The translations under genes were made by a program, and so were the position numbers. A stretch of DNA of 64,000 nt from Pseudobutyrivibrio ruminis CF1b. GTDB taxonomy: Bacteria > Bacillota > Clostridia > Lachnospirales > Lachnospiraceae. The first letter of the stretch is position 1. Every line of letters begins with the position of its first letter. The stretch covers positions 19,626 through 83,625 of the forward strand of contig NZ_KE384121.1 in NCBI RefSeq assembly GCF_000424005.1, written 5' to 3'. Shown piece by piece: positions 60,867 through 64,000 of this stretch. Under the pieces are notes generated by a model, which was not told the DNA's origin, did not search any database, and worked only from the letters and a program-made list of their open reading frames with translations.

Positions 60867-61490
60867 TTATAAAAACATATTGTTGTTACGTTCAAACTCA
60901 ACAGTTGTAGGAGCTTCATGTCCAGGATAGCAAATAGTATCACCTGGAAGCACTAAAAGCTTCTCATTGATGCTATGCACAAGCTGTGACATAGAACCAC
61001 CTGGAAAATCTGTACGTCCAACCGAACCACAGAAAAGAGTATCTCCCGTAAAAACGATTCCTTCTTTTTCAAAATAGAAGCAACAGCCACCTGGTGTGTG
61101 ACCTGGTGTGGCGAGGCATTTAACTGTAAGACCTGCCAACTCCACTTCCTGATTATCCTTAAGATAAACATCTGCGTGATAGGCTGTTGACTGGAAAATC
61201 ATATCAGCTGAAAGATTGATATGAGGATTTTCAAGTGTCTCACGCTCACCTTCGTATGCATAAATCTTAACGCCGTATTCTGCGGCGATTTCATCGGCTG
61301 CACCTACATGATCAAAATGACCATGAGTAATTAAAATAGCAACTGGTGTAGTACCTGACTGCTCAATGCCTGCCTTGATACGCTTAGGCGATGAGCCTGG
61401 ATCTATAATAATTGATTCATTTGTCTCTTCATTGATTGCCAGATAGCAGTTCATAGCGCAAACTGGCAATAATATATGCATAACTTTCAT
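60867..61490 (-). CDS. Metallo-beta-lactamase fold hydrolase (glyoxalase II-like)
   Basis: This 207-residue protein has THGHFDH (His56, His58, Asp60, His61), His in TPGHTPGG near 131, Asp in TGDTLF near 150 and His in YPGHEAPT near 194, a complete dinuclear metal site. It starts 10 bases after relA. Likely a thioester or phosphodiester hydrolase; substrate unknown. Confidence 0.87.
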   Translation of the reverse strand: MKVMHILLPVCAMNCYLAINEETNESIIIDPGSSPKRIKAGIEQSGTTPVAILITHGHFDHVGAADEIAAEYGVKIYAYEGERETLENPHINLSADMIFQSTAYHADVYLKDNQEVELAGLTVKCLATPGHTPGGCCFYFEKEGIVFTGDTLFCGSVGRTDFPGGSMSQLVHSINEKLLVLPGDTICYPGHEAPTTVEFERNNNMFL

Positions 61491-61499
61491 TAAATAAAA

Positions 61500-63800
61500 C
61501 TATCCTCTAGGTCTTTCTACATCTATGATAGATTCTACCTGTTTAATCTTCTCAACAAGGGCTCTGAGCTGTTCCTTGCTCTGTGTACCAAACTTAATAG
61601 TAATGGTAGCAACACCCTGCTTGCTGGTCTTAGAGTGGATTGAATCGATGTCAATCTCACGCTCAGTAAAGATACGTGTGATATCCACAAGGAGGCCTGT
61701 ACGGTTATTGCCGTAGATATTAATCTCTGTAAGATATACACCGCCACTTCTGCCGTCAGCTTCTGCTCCAGCAGCCCATTCAGCCTCAATGAGACGCTCC
61801 TTCTCAAAGTCTGGAAGGTTAATCATGTTGATACAATCGGTACGGTGGATAGAAACGCCACGACCTCTTGTAACAAAGCCTACGATTTCATCACCTGGCA
61901 CTGGATTACAGCATTTAGAGAAACGTACTGAAACGTCATAAAGACCACTAACTGTGATACCATTCTTTGACTTAGGACGAATCTTCTCGGAGCCTGTATG
62001 CTCTGCCAACACTTCTTCGTCAGTCATCTTCACTGGATGATCCTTCTGCCATGCAGTGAACATTCTATTGATAACGGCACCTTCCTTGATGGCACCCTGA
62101 CCAACTGCAGCCAGAGTATCTTCCCAACTGTGGAAGCCGTATTTATTCTTAATGAGCTCCTGGTATTTAGGCTTATTGATTTCACCTAAATCCACACCCT
62201 TCTGCTTTGCAGAATTGATGAGCAATTCCTTTCCCTTTGCGATATTCTCGTCCTTGGACTGGGTGCGGAACCACTGGTTGATTTTGTTCTTAGCCTGTGA
62301 AGATTTAACAATATTTAACCAGTCACGGCTAGGTCCGTTTGTATTCTGAGATGTGACAATCTCGATACGATCGCCGTTTTGAATAACATAATCGATAGGT
62401 ACAAGTTTTCCGTTTACCTTTGCACCAATCATACGATTACCTACTGCCGAATGAATAGCATAGGCAAAATCGATAGGTGTAGAACCATTTGGAAGGTTCT
62501 TAACATCTCCTGATGGAGTGAAACAGAAAACTGTATCAGAAAACAGATTTAGATCTGATTTAAGCAGTGATGAGAACTCCTTATTATCGGAGATTTCCTG
62601 CTGCCACTCGAGGATTTCTCTAAGCCAAGAAAGCTTCTCTTCCTCGCCAACAACTGTGGAGCCTTCTCCACTTTCCTTATATTTCCAGTGAGCTGCGATA
62701 CCGTATTCACTGGTACGATGCATTTCATATGTACGAATCTGGATTTCGAATGGCGCACCATTAGGACCGATAACTGTAGTATGCAAAGACTGATACATGT
62801 TAGGCTTTGGCATAGCTATGTAATCTTTGAAACGGCCTGGGATAGGTGTGTACATCTCGTGGATAACACCGAGGGCAGCATAACAGTCCTTGATAGAATC
62901 TACGATAATACGAACTGCGAATAAATCATAAATCTGATCGATGGTCTTATGCTGGTTGACCATCTTCTTATATATACTGAAGAAATGCTTTGCGCGGCCA
63001 TAAACCTCTGCCTGAATCTCTGCAGCATCAATGTGCTTACGCACGTCATCTACTAATGAATTAATGTAATCTGTACGCTGACTCTTTCGAAGAGCAATCT
63101 TCTCCACCAAATCATAATATGCATCTGGCTCAAGATATTTAAGAGATAAATCATCAAGCTCAATTTTGACCCTGCTGATACCAAGACGCTGTGCCAATGG
63201 AGCATAAATCTCCATAGTCTCACGTGCCTTCTCCTTCTGCTTCTCAGGAATCATGTACTTTAAAGTACGCATGTTGTGAAGTCTATCGGCGAGCTTAATA
63301 AGGATGACGCGGATATCCTTTGCCATGGCAAGGAACATCTTACGGAGATTCTCTGCCTGAATCTCCACCTTATCAGCATCATAATTTAACTGACCTAACT
63401 TTGTAACGCCGTCAACAAGCTCTGCAACTTCTTCAGAGAATATCTCAGCCAATTCTTCTTTAGTGTAAATAGTATCTTCTACAACATCGTGAAGAATACC
63501 TGCTACGATAGTCTCCTTATCAAGCTCCAAATCAGCAAGAATAATAGCTACACAAAGTGGGTGAATAATATAAGGCTCACCAGATTTGCGAACCTGCCCT
63601 TCATGGGCTGTGGCTGCAACCTGATAAGCCTTTTCAATCATTGATATGTCTGTATTAGGATGATATTTCTGGACACGACAAATAAGCTCTTTGTAGAGCT
63701 CCTCAGGATCCACAAAATCAGTCGTAGCGATGACACCGCGGTTCTCCCCAGAGATTTTCTTTTCAAGCACTTCTAATTCAGACTTATTTTTCTCTGCCAC
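61500..63800 (-). CDS. relA: Bifunctional (p)ppGpp synthetase/hydrolase (RSH family)
   Basis: This 766-residue stringent-response enzyme has an HD hydrolase domain (about 50-200; HDVVED at 104-109), a synthetase domain (about 235-350, with the RFKD variant typical of bifunctional enzymes), a TGS domain (about 405-465), and a C-terminal ACT domain. The start is GTG at 63800, preceded by GGTGGTGAT. First gene of the operon reaching hisS. Confidence 0.95.
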   Translation of the reverse strand: MAEKNKSELEVLEKKISGENRGVIATTDFVDPEELYKELICRVQKYHPNTDISMIEKAYQVAATAHEGQVRKSGEPYIIHPLCVAIILADLELDKETIVAGILHDVVEDTIYTKEELAEIFSEEVAELVDGVTKLGQLNYDADKVEIQAENLRKMFLAMAKDIRVILIKLADRLHNMRTLKYMIPEKQKEKARETMEIYAPLAQRLGISRVKIELDDLSLKYLEPDAYYDLVEKIALRKSQRTDYINSLVDDVRKHIDAAEIQAEVYGRAKHFFSIYKKMVNQHKTIDQIYDLFAVRIIVDSIKDCYAALGVIHEMYTPIPGRFKDYIAMPKPNMYQSLHTTVIGPNGAPFEIQIRTYEMHRTSEYGIAAHWKYKESGEGSTVVGEEEKLSWLREILEWQQEISDNKEFSSLLKSDLNLFSDTVFCFTPSGDVKNLPNGSTPIDFAYAIHSAVGNRMIGAKVNGKLVPIDYVIQNGDRIEIVTSQNTNGPSRDWLNIVKSSQAKNKINQWFRTQSKDENIAKGKELLINSAKQKGVDLGEINKPKYQELIKNKYGFHSWEDTLAAVGQGAIKEGAVINRMFTAWQKDHPVKMTDEEVLAEHTGSEKIRPKSKNGITVSGLYDVSVRFSKCCNPVPGDEIVGFVTRGRGVSIHRTDCINMINLPDFEKERLIEAEWAAGAEADGRSGGVYLTEINIYGNNRTGLLVDITRIFTEREIDIDSIHSKTSKQGVATITIKFGTQSKEQLRALVEKIKQVESIIDVERPRG

Positions 63801-63834
63801 GATATCACCACCTTCCTAAAAAATTTTATTAGAT

Positions 63835-63863
63835 ATTATATTATTTAGGCCTCTAAAAAGCAA
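63835..63863 (-). promoter_or_regulatory. relA promoter
   Basis: TTGCTT (63858-63863), a 17-bp spacer, and TATAAT (63835-63840) on the minus strand. The spacer contains the inverted repeat TTTAG-AGGC-CTAAA, a possible operator. The remaining AT-rich 63864-64000 shows no gene I can support. Confidence 0.7.
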
Positions 63864-64000
63864 TATTTCTAATCCCGAAAATTCTGTGTTTCTTAAGATT
63901 TATAGTTTTATAACTTAATCTTGTAGACCGTTTAAATTTGATATTAAATCTAAATATCTCATTATTATCAAATCCTATTTTGATTACAATATTTTTATTA

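Overview
The window looks like a chromosome segment of a low-GC, xylan-degrading Firmicute of the Lachnospiraceae. Butyrivibrio or Pseudobutyrivibrio would fit, but this is inferred from gene content and not proven. Supporting features are strong AGGAGG-type ribosome sites, LplB/YtcP-type sugar permeases, YesMN-type regulators, a cytoplasmic xylo-oligosaccharide enzyme set, HemZ, and a relA-mbl-hemZ-hisS run. Nearly everything from 1 to 40.5 kb and from 45.5 to 55.5 kb is on the minus strand.

Layout. 1-4.1 kb: start of a domain-permuted GH3 beta-glucosidase, phosphoglucomutase, an alpha/beta hydrolase preceded by a scrap of an acetyltransferase gene, and nuclease-like gene A. 4.1-4.6 kb: an array of short alternating octamers upstream of gene A. 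4.6-24.8 kb: a large xylan/arabinoxylan utilisation locus with two ABC importers lacking their own ATPase, GH8, GH43 and GH3 enzymes, an SGNH esterase, an alpha/beta esterase, YesL, a YesMN-like two-component system and a GntR regulator with visible operators. 24.9-33 kb: signalling genes (XRE regulator, diguanylate cyclase, HD-GYP response regulator, Hpt protein, binding lipoprotein translationally coupled to a hybrid kinase), plus an aldose epimerase. 33-39 kb: DNA repair and accessory enzymes, and nuclease-like gene B with its own octamer array. 39-45.5 kb: guaA, an unknown small protein, trkA-trkH, an arginase-fold protein and a cytidylate-kinase-like protein. 45.5-58.1 kb: membrane esterase, a large FeS/FAD oxidoreductase with hypB, glyA, a GGDEF-EAL protein, ilvE, an EAL protein and a flavin reductase-like protein. 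58.2-63.8 kb: hisS, hemZ, an MBL hydrolase and relA.

The most unusual structure is present twice (3.3-4.5 kb and 36.3-37.6 kb). A 271-residue protein with a PD-(D/E)XK-like C-terminal half is preceded by a leader of about 370-420 nt, driven by a TTGACA-N17-TATATT promoter. The leader contains 7-10 copies of an octamer in strictly alternating orientation. Octamers are about 31 bp apart or at other whole helical turns (21, 63), so all lie on one DNA face. The octamer differs between loci (CTACGGTC and TTACGGGT), while the proteins are about 54% identical by hand count, most divergent in the N-terminal half. This looks like a nuclease-plus-cognate-array module; its function is unknown to me.
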